From: Fimenecus sp045613685
GTDB taxonomy: Bacteria > Bacillota > Clostridia > Oscillospirales > Acutalibacteraceae
Assembly (NCBI GenBank): GCA_045613685.1
Contig: JAZLBL010000005.1
Span: 1-60,384, forward strand
DNA: 60,384 nt
Direction of reading: 5' to 3'
This document shows, piece after piece, positions 1 to 9,600 of this stretch. Position 1 is the first letter of the stretch. Every line of letters begins with the position of its first letter. A program made the translations under genes and the position numbers. The notes under the pieces are model-generated. The model had not been told where the DNA came from, did not search any database, and saw only the letters and a list, made by a program, of their open reading frames with translations.

Positions 1-189
1 CTCACCAAAATCGACCATCAAACAATGTAGGGGCGATTCACGAATCGCCCGAAAAGGTTACATCTCGCAATTGGAACGGGTCATAGTCTCACCTGCCGGT
101 TCGGTCGGTGCTTCTGCTTCGCAGGGGTGTCTACCAGACACCCGCACCGTGAATGACCCCTACATTGTTTGATGGTCGATTTTGGTGAG
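1..189. repeat. MITE-like element with 33-bp perfect terminal inverted repeats
   Basis: Positions 1-33 are the exact reverse complement of 157-189; both ends read CTCACCAAAATCGACCATC inward to GTAGGGG. Inside are a hairpin of the GGGCGATTC/GAATCGCCC type (34-50) and a module at about 90-147 that recurs inverted at 57.28-57.35 kb. The right flank (190-230) carries the GACAAATTCAAATTT word also seen beside the copies at 40.2 and 44.15 kb. No ORF of note is present. The left border could extend beyond the window. A non-autonomous mobile element or REP-like repeat is the likely class. Confidence 0.75.
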
Positions 190-230
190 ATATAAATTCA
201 AAAAGAACCCGACAAATTCAAATTTATGCA

Positions 231-262
231 ATAAAAATAGTGGGGTTTTTAGCCCCACCATT
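231..262 (-). terminator. Rho-independent terminator of the alcohol dehydrogenase gene
   Basis: GTGGGG (240-245) pairs with CCCCAC (253-258) around a 7-nt loop, and on the minus strand the stem runs into a T tract (231-237). It lies just after the stop of the fucO-like gene. Confidence 0.75.
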
Positions 263-278
263 TTATTTTAGTGTTTAA

Positions 279-1427
279 TTACATAAGTGAAAGATAGAGT
301 TCTTTGATTTCTGCAACGCTTGTATCTCTTGGGTTACCAGGACGGCAAGCATCAGCAAATGCTGATTCACTGAGGAAGTCGACATCTTCTGCTTTAACGA
401 TTTCTTTGAGGTTTGTTGGGATTCCAACATCAACTGAAAGCTGTTTAACAGCGTCGATTGCAGCCTTTCTTGCATCTTCAAGACTCATTGCATCAACACC
501 TGCTACGCCCATAGCTTTTGCGATATCTCTGTATTTTTCGCCTGTTGCAGGAGCGTTATATTCCATAACTGTTGGAAGAATGATAGCATTTGCAACACCG
601 TGTGGTGTGTCATAAAGAGCACCAAGAGGGTGTGCCATTGAGTGAACGATGCCAAGGCCTACGTTAGAAAAGCCCATACCTGCAACATACTGACCGAGAG
701 CCATATCTGCTCTACCTTCGTCTGTGTTTTCAACTGCACCACGAAGTGAACGAGCAATAATTTCGATAGCTTTAATATGGAACATGTCTGAAAGTTCCCA
801 AGCACCTTTTGTGATATAACCTTCGATAGCATGTGTAAGAGCATCCATACCTGTTGCTGCTGTAAGTCCCTTTGGCATTGATGCCATCATATCAGGGTCA
901 ACGATTGCAACAACTGGAATATCGTGGACGTCAACACAAACCATCTTTCTGTCTTTTTCAACGTCTGTGATAACATAGTTGATTGTAACTTCTGCTGCTG
1001 TACCTGCTGTTGTTGGAACTGCGATAATTGGAACGCAAGGATTCTTTGTAGGAGCAACGCCTTCAAGTGAACGAACATCTGCGAATTCTGGGTTTGTGAT
1101 GATGATACCGATAGCCTTTGCTGTGTCCATTGAAGAACCACCGCCGATTGCTACGATGCAATCAACGCCTGCATTTTTGAATGCTTCAACACCATTCTGA
1201 ACATTTTCGATTGTTGGGTTTGGTTTGATATCTGAATAGATTTCGTATGCGATTTCTGCATTATCAAGAATATCTGTTACCTTTTTAGTAACACCGAACT
1301 TGATAAGGTCAGGGTCTGAGCAAACGAAAGCCTTTTTAAAGCCTCTTGCTTTGATTTCGTCAGCAATAGCAGCGATAGCGCCTTTGCCGTGATAAGATGT
1401 TTCGTTAAGTACAAAACGATTTGCCAT
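279..1427 (-). CDS. fucO: Iron-containing alcohol dehydrogenase, lactaldehyde reductase (FucO) type
   Basis: The 382-aa product matches the family length of FucO, an Fe-dependent NAD oxidoreductase that reduces lactaldehyde to 1,2-propanediol and accepts other small aldehydes. Visible features are the nucleotide-binding GGGSSMDTAKA segment (about residues 95-105), the PTTAGTAAEVT block, and metal-ligand histidines in DALTHAIEGY, HSMAHPLGA and TPHGVANA. Near-colinear similarity to the E. coli enzyme (MANR start, NNPEFADVRSLEG-like stretch) makes the subfamily call strong. It follows mtnA but has its own promoter. Fucose or rhamnose genes are not present nearby, so the physiological aldehyde may be methylthioacetaldehyde or lactaldehyde; that choice is inference. 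Confidence 0.9.
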   Translation of the reverse strand: MANRFVLNETSYHGKGAIAAIADEIKARGFKKAFVCSDPDLIKFGVTKKVTDILDNAEIAYEIYSDIKPNPTIENVQNGVEAFKNAGVDCIVAIGGGSSMDTAKAIGIIITNPEFADVRSLEGVAPTKNPCVPIIAVPTTAGTAAEVTINYVITDVEKDRKMVCVDVHDIPVVAIVDPDMMASMPKGLTAATGMDALTHAIEGYITKGAWELSDMFHIKAIEIIARSLRGAVENTDEGRADMALGQYVAGMGFSNVGLGIVHSMAHPLGALYDTPHGVANAIILPTVMEYNAPATGEKYRDIAKAMGVAGVDAMSLEDARKAAIDAVKQLSVDVGIPTNLKEIVKAEDVDFLSESAFADACRPGNPRDTSVAEIKELYLSLM

Positions 1428-1445
1428 AATAAATTACCTCCATAA

Positions 1446-1507
1446 GTCAGTTGAGTCTGACAAAAATTTAACAAGGATATTATACAATAAATCCCCCTAT
1501 ATTTCAA
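1446..1507 (-). promoter_or_regulatory. Promoter of fucO with inverted repeat in the leader
   Basis: On the minus strand TTGAAA (1502-1507), a 17-bp spacer and TATAAT (1479-1484) form a near-consensus sigma-A promoter. The -35 lies in the loop of the mtnA terminator hairpin. Downstream, GTCAG-6 nt-CTGAC (1446-1461) is a small inverted repeat in the 5' leader that could be an operator. Confidence 0.65.
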
Positions 1508-1515
1508 GGGGGATT
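1490..1515 (-). terminator. Terminator hairpin after mtnA
   Basis: AATCCCCC (1490-1497) pairs with GGGGGATT (1508-1515), separated by 10 nt. It sits 8 bp beyond the mtnA stop and is followed on the minus strand by TTATTG, a weak T tract, so read-through into fucO is possible. Confidence 0.6.
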
Positions 1516-1522
1516 CTGTAGA

Positions 1523-2554
1523 TTAAATATATTTTTTTATTTCATTAGGTGTGATTACACCTTTTTCGGTGATGAAAGCAGTTATAAGTGAATGGTCAGT
1601 AACATCAAATGCGGGGTTAAGAGTTTTTGCATTTTGTGGAATCATAGTTTTTTCATACCACATCTCCCCTATTTCACCGCCATCTCTCATTTCTATTTCT
1701 ATATCGTCACCTGTTTTAATATTTTTATCAAAGGTTGAAAACGGCATACAAACATAAAAAGGAATATTATAATGTTTTGCTAAAATTGCCACTCCACTTG
1801 TGCCGATTTTGTTTGCAGTATCGCCATTGAGTGCCACTCTATCGCAACCAACCAAAACAGCATCAACAAGTCCATTTTTCATAACGAATGACGCCATATT
1901 ATCACAGATTACAGTTGTGTCAACGCCTGCTTGACAGAGTTCAAACGCTGTAAGTCTTGCACCCTGCAAAAGTGGTCGGGTTTCGTCGGCAAAAGCCTTT
2001 AAATTATGACCATTTTCTTTAGCAACATAAATAGGTGCTAATGCTGTGCCGTATTTTACTGTTGCTAAACAACCAGCATTGCAATGAGTTAAAACTGAAT
2101 TGCAATTTTTAAGCAATTCTGCACCATTTTCACCAATTTTGCGACAAATTGCGATGTCATCTTCAATCATTTTGAGTGCTTGATTAGTAAGACTTGCTTT
2201 AAAATTTTCTGCATTGCTTTTTTCTGCAACTTTAAGCATTTCTTCTGTTGCCCATTTGAGATTAACGGCAGTTGGTCGGCAAAGGATAAGTTTTTCGCAA
2301 TAATCTTTTAACTCTTTTAAAAGAGTTTCGTATGTATCGGCTTTGCTTTTGTTCATAAGCACAGCCAATGATATTGCAGTAAAAACACCTATCGCAGGTG
2401 CACCACGAACCTTGAGAAACTTTATTGCATCAAAAATCTCATTATAATCGTCGGTGAAAACTTCTTTATATTCAGTTGGTAAAAGTGTTTGGTCAATGAA
2501 AACTACTTTGTTATTAGCAGTATCAAAACCGACCGTTGCACCATTCAAGAACAT
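1523..2554 (-). CDS. mtnA: S-methyl-5-thioribose-1-phosphate isomerase
   Basis: The 343-aa product isomerises methylthioribose-1-phosphate to methylthioribulose-1-phosphate in methylthioadenosine salvage. Family hallmarks seen are KFLKVRGAPAIG near residue 46, RPTAVNLKWA, the catalytic-region THCNAGCLAT with its conserved cysteine, DETRPLLQGARLTA, and the VGCDRVALNGDTANKIGT block holding the catalytic aspartate. The ATG overlaps the stop of the phosphorylase gene by one base (TAATG), indicating translational coupling. eIF2B-alpha-like relatives exist, but these motifs favour MtnA. Confidence 0.95.
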   Translation of the reverse strand: MFLNGATVGFDTANNKVVFIDQTLLPTEYKEVFTDDYNEIFDAIKFLKVRGAPAIGVFTAISLAVLMNKSKADTYETLLKELKDYCEKLILCRPTAVNLKWATEEMLKVAEKSNAENFKASLTNQALKMIEDDIAICRKIGENGAELLKNCNSVLTHCNAGCLATVKYGTALAPIYVAKENGHNLKAFADETRPLLQGARLTAFELCQAGVDTTVICDNMASFVMKNGLVDAVLVGCDRVALNGDTANKIGTSGVAILAKHYNIPFYVCMPFSTFDKNIKTGDDIEIEMRDGGEIGEMWYEKTMIPQNAKTLNPAFDVTDHSLITAFITEKGVITPNEIKKYI

Positions 2555-3357
2555 TAAAATTCACCTACGATTTCGGTTATAAGTTTTTGCATTTCTTCGC
2601 TTTTTTGTCTGCCGATTGTGAGAACTTCTTCTTCAGTAAGTCTTTCGCCTGAAAGTCCTGCTGCTTTGTTTGAAACAAGTGAGAATCCGAGCACATCTAT
2701 TCCACAATGGTTTGCTGCGATTACTTCTTGCACAGTTGACATACCAACTGTATCTGCGCCCAACACTCTGAATGCACGAATTTCTGCAGGAGTTTCATAA
2801 GATGGACCTGTGCAACCGATATATACACCTTCACGAAGTTTCATACCTAATTTATCTGCACAATTAAATGCGATTTCACGAAGACTTGGTGCATAGGCAA
2901 AGCTCATATCAGGGAAACGACATCCGAAAGCGTCGTCATTTTTACCCATAAGACAGTTTTTGCCTGTGAAATTTATATGGTCAGTAATAACCATAATGTC
3001 ACCAACATCAAAGCTTTCGTTAATTCCACCTGCTGCGTTTGTAACGATAAGTTTGTTAACGCCCATCATTTTCATAACACGGATTGGCATAACAACATTT
3101 TGAACTTCATATCCTTCATAAAGGTGGATTCTGCCCTGCATACACATAACATTTTTGCCGTTAAGTGTACCGAAAACAAAACGTCCAACGTGGCCAGGTG
3201 CTGTTGAAACAGGAAATCCCGGAATATCGGCATAGTCAACATACTGTGGATTCTCAATTTTTTCACCCAAAGTGCCAAGTCCACTACCTAAAATGATACC
3301 GATTTCATAGGTATTAGTAATTTTTGATTTTATAAATTCAACTGCTTTATTAACCAT
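2554..3357 (-). CDS. punA: Purine nucleoside phosphorylase (methylthioinosine/methylthioadenosine phosphorylase candidate)
   Basis: The 267-aa trimeric-PNP family enzyme splits purine nucleosides with phosphate. Motifs seen include LGSGLGTLGEKI near the N terminus, GRIHLYEGY, VTNAAGGIN, GPSYETPAEIRA and the VGMSTVQEVIAANH base-binding segment. ATG at 3357 is preferred over a TTG at 3366 because GAGG precedes it. It overlaps the end of mtaD and is coupled to mtnA. Family knowledge suggests general inosine/guanosine phosphorolysis. The position between a methylthioadenosine deaminase and MtnA suggests methylthioinosine as a physiological substrate, which is inference. Confidence 0.9.
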   Translation of the reverse strand: MVNKAVEFIKSKITNTYEIGIILGSGLGTLGEKIENPQYVDYADIPGFPVSTAPGHVGRFVFGTLNGKNVMCMQGRIHLYEGYEVQNVVMPIRVMKMMGVNKLIVTNAAGGINESFDVGDIMVITDHINFTGKNCLMGKNDDAFGCRFPDMSFAYAPSLREIAFNCADKLGMKLREGVYIGCTGPSYETPAEIRAFRVLGADTVGMSTVQEVIAANHCGIDVLGFSLVSNKAAGLSGERLTEEEVLTIGRQKSEEMQKLITEIVGEF

Positions 3358-4648
3358 TTGATTCAACCTCGTTTACAACTTCACGGACAAGTCTACTTAC
3401 TTCATAACCCATTTTTTCAACATCAATAGTTGTGAATTCACCGTTTTTATAAAGAACTTCACCATCAACCATTGTGAGCACAACATTGCTCTTGTTTGCT
3501 GAATATACTATATTATTAAGTATATCAAAATCAGGATACATATTAGGTGTTGACATATCAAGCACAATTAAATCGGCTTTATTACCAACCTTGATTGAAC
3601 CACAATCGTTTCTGCCCTGTGCTTTATAGCCGTTAACAGTAGCCATCTTATAAATATCCTGTGGAGTAACAATATCTGCTTGATTATTGACACCCTTTGG
3701 CAAGAGTGCAGCGAGATACATTTCACGCATAATGTCAAGTCCATTATTACTTGCAGCAGAGTCTGTACCAATACCGATGTTTACACCTTTTTGAAGTAAT
3801 TTATATGTGTCACAGAAACCACTACCAAGTTTCATATTACTTGCAGGACAATGGGCAACTGTTACACCCGTTTCCTTAAAAATATCCATATCTTCGTCTT
3901 CAACCCACACACAATGAGCAAGAATTGTTGGGCTATTGAAAACTTTTGCATCATAGAAAAGACGAGCAGGAGTTTTGCCGTATTTTTCCTTGCAATTTTC
4001 GTGCTCTGCCTTTGTTTCTGACAAATGAATATGATTTATATAGTCTTTTCCATTTGTATATTCGCCGAATTGCTCGATAATTGAAAGACGGTTTGTGTAT
4101 TCAGCGTGCAAACTCATATCAATTTTGATTTTGCCATTCTGTGTATTATGATATTTTTCTGCAAGATAGATGCCTTCTTGGAATCTATCATTTTTAGTTA
4201 TATCTTCGTCAACAAATGACACAATTGAACGACCAAAATTAGTTTTTGCTTTACTGTCAATTACGGCTTTCATTACACCGTCGCCGAAGAAATACATATC
4301 AGTAAATGATGTTGTACCACTACTGAGCATTTCGGCAATTGAAAGCATTGTACCAAAATACGCACGGTCACAGTTAAGTCTATCTTCAAATGGAAAGACT
4401 TTTTCGTTAAGCCAACGGTCAAGGGGAAGATTTTCAGCATAACCACGAAGAAGTGTCATTGGTGAATGGGTGTGAAGATTTACAAAGCCCGATGAAAGCA
4501 CCTTACCTTTGCCATCATATTCTTCTCCATAGTTTTCTTGTGGTTTTTCTGCTCCGATATATTCGATTTTATCACCTTTGACACCAACAAACATATTGTT
4601 TTGGATTTCAAGGTTCGAGTTGATGATTGAAATGTTTTTGAATAGCAT
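3350..4648 (-). CDS. mtaD: 5-methylthioadenosine/S-adenosylhomocysteine deaminase (amidohydrolase)
   Basis: The 432-aa amidohydrolase of the TRZ/ATZ family deaminates methylthioadenosine or S-adenosylhomocysteine to the inosine derivative. Metal-site motifs are NLHTHSPMTLLRGYAE (about residues 57-72), the NHIHLSET glutamate/histidine block, the metal histidine in LAHCVW, and GTDSAASNNGLDI. The N- and C-terminal beta-sandwich parts (VGNKADLIVLD) are present, so the protein is full length. It is the first gene of mtaD-PNP-mtnA. A guanine deaminase is less likely because of the SAASNN motif. No SAM-type riboswitch was recognised upstream. Confidence 0.88.
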   Translation of the reverse strand: MLFKNISIINSNLEIQNNMFVGVKGDKIEYIGAEKPQENYGEEYDGKGKVLSSGFVNLHTHSPMTLLRGYAENLPLDRWLNEKVFPFEDRLNCDRAYFGTMLSIAEMLSSGTTSFTDMYFFGDGVMKAVIDSKAKTNFGRSIVSFVDEDITKNDRFQEGIYLAEKYHNTQNGKIKIDMSLHAEYTNRLSIIEQFGEYTNGKDYINHIHLSETKAEHENCKEKYGKTPARLFYDAKVFNSPTILAHCVWVEDEDMDIFKETGVTVAHCPASNMKLGSGFCDTYKLLQKGVNIGIGTDSAASNNGLDIMREMYLAALLPKGVNNQADIVTPQDIYKMATVNGYKAQGRNDCGSIKVGNKADLIVLDMSTPNMYPDFDILNNIVYSANKSNVVLTMVDGEVLYKNGEFTTIDVEKMGYEVSRLVREVVNEVESNG

Positions 4649-4665
4649 AATAAATCATTCCTTTG

Positions 4666-4731
4666 CGGGTCGTCGAGGACGCCGACCCCTACAAAATAAA
4701 ATCGTACGGCGGGAGCAAGCCCCCGCCCTAC
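4666..4731. repeat. Two tandem GC-rich hairpins of the (G)TAGGGG family
   Basis: Two short imperfect palindromes lie between ppiB and mtaD: 4666-4692 (GGGTCGTC-gag-GACGCCGACCC) and 4708-4731 (GGCGGG..CCCCCGCC). Each ends in CCCTAC, the hallmark of the dispersed intergenic hairpin family in this window. They may also weaken read-through from ppiB into mtaD. Confidence 0.65.
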
Positions 4732-4733
4732 AC

Positions 4734-5327
4734 TTATTCAATGATAATTGTTTCGATGATTACATCTTCTTTTGGTTTGTTGTTGAAATAGTCAGCAGGG
4801 ACTTTTGCGATTGCGTCAACAACATCCATACCTTCAAATGTTTGACCAAAAACTGTATGACGGAAATCAAGCCAAGGTGTGCCACCGATTTCTTCATATG
4901 CTTCAATGCATTCTGTTGGGAAAAGGTCTTCACGAGCACTTCTCATCTGGTCAATCAAATCTTCAGGACATTCTTTTGCCTGAACAATAAAGAACTGACT
5001 ACCATTTGTGTTAGGACCTGCATTTGCCATACAAAGAGCACCGCGAAGATTATGAAGTTCACCTGTGAATTCGTCTTCGAACGCTTTGCCCCATATGCTT
5101 TGTCCACCTGTGCCTGTGCCTAATGGGTCACCACCCTGAATCATAAAGTCATTGATTACACGGTGGAAGATGAGACCATCATAGTAACCATTCTTTGCGT
5201 GAGTTGTGAAATTCTCAACTGCTTTTGGTGCAAATTCAGGGAAAAGTTTAATTTTGATTTCGCCCATATTTGTTTTGATGATTGCAATTTTGTCACCTGC
5301 AACAGGTTTATTTAACTGATGAAACAT
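4734..5327 (-). CDS. ppiB: Cyclophilin-type peptidyl-prolyl cis-trans isomerase
   Basis: The 197-aa cytoplasmic cyclophilin catalyses proline cis-trans isomerisation during folding. The catalytic arginine sits in FHRVINDFMIQGGDP (about residues 54-68), and the substrate-binding block MANAGPNTNGSQFFI and the HTVFGQ segment are intact. There is no signal peptide. It contains an insertion (about residues 115-155, acidic, ECPEDLIDQMRSAREDLFP) between the FFI and WLDFRHTVFG segments, as in several Clostridia homologues. It follows the diguanylate cyclase by 13 bp, so the two are probably cotranscribed. Confidence 0.93.
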   Translation of the reverse strand: MFHQLNKPVAGDKIAIIKTNMGEIKIKLFPEFAPKAVENFTTHAKNGYYDGLIFHRVINDFMIQGGDPLGTGTGGQSIWGKAFEDEFTGELHNLRGALCMANAGPNTNGSQFFIVQAKECPEDLIDQMRSAREDLFPTECIEAYEEIGGTPWLDFRHTVFGQTFEGMDVVDAIAKVPADYFNNKPKEDVIIETIIIE

Positions 5328-5340
5328 AATTTATTCTCCT

Positions 5341-6585
5341 TTAAAAAGACAATGTAACTTTGTTTTTGCCTGTATTTTTTGATTCATACATAGCTTTATC
5401 TGCTTTGACAACAAATTCTTCTACATCACTACGGTTTTCGACTTTTTGAATATGTACACCAATACTCACTGTAAGCATTGTATCGAGCCCCATAATTCTG
5501 ATATTCTGAATGTTTTTGAGAATCGCATCTGCAAGCTTGATTGCATTTGCTTTATCAATATCTTCACAGAATACGACAAATTCTTCGCCACCCATTCTGT
5601 AAACATTGCAATTTTCGATATCTCTTGTTTCTCTTTCAAGAACTTCTGCAATAGCAATAAGGCATTTGTCACCCATTGAGTGGCCCTTTGTATCGTTGAT
5701 GTTTTTAAAATTATCAACGTCCATCATATATATTGCAGTCATACCCTTTGCGTCTTTACATCTCGCAAAGCCTTCTTCAAAAATCTTATTCCAATACCAA
5801 CGGTTATAAAGCCCCGTCATACTGTCACGGACATAAGCATTTTCAAGTTCTTCATTGGTTTTTTCAAGAATATGTTTTTGTTCTTGTAACTCTTTAACCA
5901 TATTGTCAAGCTGTTTATTTTGCTCAACAATGAGAATTTCATTATAAACTGCTCGACAACGGTTACAATAACGGCTATATGAAACTACAAAGGAAACAAA
6001 AGACAACACGATGATACCCACTGTTGCTTCAAAGTCAAGCTCTTCTATCCCATTTCTTGTAAAGTTAGTTACTAAAAACAACGTTGTACTCAATGTTACA
6101 AACCATGCTGAATATCTTGGTGCAAGATAAATACCCTGTGTAATAATAACTATTGTAGCTGTATAAACGATAATTGACGCTTCAAGATTTCTGTTGACGA
6201 ACAACAAAAACGAAACCCAAACCATATAAAAAGCTGTCAAGACGCTCACCGTTGCAAGTATCTTTTTATCATTTTTCTCAATATCTTTTGATTGATGTCT
6301 TACAACAAAATAGAACACAAAAGATATTACAAATAACGCCAGATAAACCAACGCATAATCCAATTGGAAATTATAAAGTTCCCAATGAACACCAAATGAA
6401 TAAACTGACATTATGAAAAGCGCGAGTATGCAGGCAATGGGCAAAAATGCTTTTACACTTGAACTGTTTTTTGTTGCAAATTCAACATGCAATGCTTTTT
6501 TAATTTTAGGGTCTTCCCAACGTTCAAATTCTTCACGTCTCACATTAAAAGACATATTAGCCGTTAAATTTTTAAAGTAACCCAT
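5341..6585 (-). CDS. Membrane-bound GGDEF diguanylate cyclase
   Basis: The 414-aa protein has six or so hydrophobic segments between residues 45 and 215, a short coiled coil (about 220-250, EQNKQLDNMVKELQEQ), and a C-terminal GGDEF domain beginning at RDSMTGLYNRWYW. The signature is the active form GGEEF (in YRMGGEEFVVF), so it should make cyclic di-GMP. The usual RxxD inhibitory site five residues before the signature is replaced by IENC, so product inhibition through that site is not expected. No ligand-binding domain other than the membrane part is recognised. A good GGGGGAAGG RBS precedes ATG. Confidence 0.9.
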   Translation of the reverse strand: MGYFKNLTANMSFNVRREEFERWEDPKIKKALHVEFATKNSSSVKAFLPIACILALFIMSVYSFGVHWELYNFQLDYALVYLALFVISFVFYFVVRHQSKDIEKNDKKILATVSVLTAFYMVWVSFLLFVNRNLEASIIVYTATIVIITQGIYLAPRYSAWFVTLSTTLFLVTNFTRNGIEELDFEATVGIIVLSFVSFVVSYSRYCNRCRAVYNEILIVEQNKQLDNMVKELQEQKHILEKTNEELENAYVRDSMTGLYNRWYWNKIFEEGFARCKDAKGMTAIYMMDVDNFKNINDTKGHSMGDKCLIAIAEVLERETRDIENCNVYRMGGEEFVVFCEDIDKANAIKLADAILKNIQNIRIMGLDTMLTVSIGVHIQKVENRSDVEEFVVKADKAMYESKNTGKNKVTLSF

Positions 6586-6619
6586 TATCCTTCCCCCTTC
6601 GTTTTATTTTCTCTTATTT

Positions 6620-9600
6620 TTATTCTACACTCTTAAGTGATTCAATCATATCAATCTTTTTAAGTTTGAAATACATTACAAAGTTCACTATCAATGAGAA
6701 TACAACTGTTAGAATTGCGCCGATTAAAATGCTATACCACTGAAGTTCTCTGCCGAACATATAAATATCTGTTTCAACAGTAACCATAACGAACTTATGT
6801 AAAACGATACCCAAGAATATACCAAGAATTGTACCGAGAACTGTAAGTACAAGGTTTTCACGGAACACATAAGCTGCTGTTTCGTTATCATAGAAGCCTA
6901 AAAGTTTAAGTGTTGCAAGTTCTCGTCTTCTTTCAGTAATGTTAATATTGTTAAGGTTATAAAGAACTATGAATGCCAAAGCACCCGCTGCGAGAATCAT
7001 TATAACAATAACAAAATAAAGTCTGTTGATAACATCTTTAATGTCGTTAAGTTCAGTTTCATTCATTGTAATTGTGTTAACGCCATTAATTTTAAGAATC
7101 TGTTCACTGAAATCTGCAACATTCACAGCATCTGTTGTTTTAAGATAAATTGTATTAAGTTCAGCAGATTCATTATAAATTGTCTGGTAAAGATTAGGTG
7201 TCATATAGATATAATGGAAAATATAGTTTTCTGTTATACCCATAATTTTTACTTCTTTAGGGAATGCGTCTGACTCACCTTTTCTTATAAAGATGCTGTC
7301 ACCCACACCTACACCCAACATATTTGCATATTTTTCTGTAATGATTACACCATCATCTGTGAGATTTAAATCAGTTAAAAGACCTGTTCTTTCTTCAAGT
7401 TTTACAAACTGTTTGAAATCATCAATATTTCTTGGCACAACCAAATATGCATTCTCTTCGTTTTCGAATTTTGCATCATTAGAATTTGTTGCATATACCA
7501 TTATTCTGTTTGCCTGCAAACCGCTTTCAACATCTGACAAATCAGAAATGTCTGCAAGCATTGCGCGACGCTGTGCTCTTGTGAGAGTTGAATCAACACT
7601 TACAATTCCGTCAAACTGGAACACTTCGCCATATTGGTTATTTGCCATAGCTGAAACTGAGTCACGAATACCAAAGCCAACAAGCAAGAGCGCCATACAT
7701 CCGCCAACACCAAAAAGTGTCATAAAGAAACGCTTTTTGTATCTGAAAAGGTTTCGCATTGCTGCTTTCTGACCAAAGTCAAGTCTTTCCCAGATAGCGT
7801 CAATCTTTTCAAGGAAAATTCTTTTACCTGCTTTTGGTGCTTCTGGTCGCATAAGCTCTGCTGCACCACCGAGGAGTGTTTTGTGACAAGCAAAATATGC
7901 TGCGCCAACTGTGCAGATAATTGCTGCAATAACTGCTGTAATACCATAGAGAGCATTAAACTCAATTACGCTTTCACCCAGGTTATAATAAACCATTTTA
8001 TAAGCGGAAACGATGATTGTCGGGATTGTGAACTCACCCACAAGCACACCGATTATGCCACCTATCAAAGTTGCAAACAATGCATAGTAAATATATTTTG
8101 ATGCGATTGCTTTTTGGCTATATCCCAAAGCTTTGAGAGTACCAATCTGTGTTCTCTGTTCTTCAACCATACGAGTCATTGTTGTAAGTGCAACAAGTGC
8201 TGCAACAATGAAGAAAATGATTGGGAAAACTGTACCGATTGCGCCAATGCTTTCTGCATCAGTGGTGAAACTCATATTTGACTCAACAGATGTTCTGTCG
8301 AGAACATACCAAACAGGCATTTCCATATTATTGATATCTGTTTCTGCTTTTGAGAGTTTCTCTTTTGCATCTGCAAGCTCGTCGATTGCGTCTTGCTTTG
8401 CGATTTCATATTGTTCCTTACCACGTTGAAGTTCAATTTCAGCATCAGTAAGTTTCTTTTCTGTTTCTGTTATTGCACTTTTATCTGCAAGAACTTTTTC
8501 AACTTCTGCGATAGTCTTCTTGCCTTCTGCTACTTCTCTTTTACCTTCTTCTAACTCTGCTCTCTTTGCTACCAACTGTTTTTCGAGAGTATCATAAATA
8601 CCAGTAACAAGTAAAAGTGCATTTCTCGCTTCTTCTAATTCTTGGTCTGTAACATCAGGGTCCTGAAGCATTTGGTCATAAGCATCTTTTGCGACCTGAA
8701 CTTTGCCTTTTTGCTCTTCATAAGCTGCTTCCATTCGGTTGAGTTCTTTCTCACCTTCGGCAATTTCTTTTTCTGCTTCGGCAATCTGTTGCTTTCTGAG
8801 TGGAAGCTCAGTTTCGGCATTTGCTAAAACCTGTTTTTCTTCTTCAAACTTTTGTCGAGCGTCTTGAAGCATTGCTTCAGTATCAAGAAGTTTCTGATAT
8901 GACTCAGCCAACTCTGTTTCAGCAGTTAACTTTGCTTTTTCATAGTCATTAACTGCACTTTGAAGCATTTCTGCACTCTTTGCACGGACTTCGCTGAAAC
9001 GGATTGCACAACGCTTATCTGAAATATTTTTAATTCCGTCAATTACTGACTGGATTTTTTCTTTGTATTCATCACTGTAACAATTAAGTTCTTTTGCACC
9101 ATCAACAAGCACATGGACATTTGTATAATAGTCAATTACGAATGCTTCTTCTGGGATAACGATATAACCGTCAACAATACCATCACCGATACTGCTTGTG
9201 CCCATATCACCATTAAGGAAATATGAAGTTGAGCCGATACCGACGATTGTATATGTATCAGCAGCGAGAGTGTCGAAAATATCTTCATCAGAACCACTTG
9301 TGAAAGTAACACTATCACCTATTTTAAGCCCTGACGCGTCAATGAATTCACGGCTCACCACACATTCGTTATAAACTGTGGGAAATCTGCCTTCGCTGAC
9401 TTTTACATCATTAATTGTTTCGGGCATTGACATAATCTTTGTAACAATTTCATTTGAATTGACAAGGCAGATATAATCCTTTTGGATTGAGCCTTCTGCC
9501 ATATTAACGCCCTGAACACCTTTTATTTTATTAAGGTCTTTCTTGGTTATACCAAGAGTACCGATAACACGGATATCCATAAAGTTTTCCGCATCATATA

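Noticed and set aside
4649..4733. SAM-type riboswitch before the methylthioadenosine salvage operon
   Set aside because: The gap is only 85 bp, occupied by two short GC hairpins; none of the conserved SAM aptamer stems is seen.
4578..5123. 181-aa plus-strand ORF opposite ppiB
   Set aside because: Antisense to the conserved cyclophilin; sequence is low-quality Cys/Phe-rich shadow translation.
7293..7772. 159-aa plus-strand ORF within the ABC permease gene
   Set aside because: Antisense shadow of a clear coding region; no RBS and no recognisable domain.
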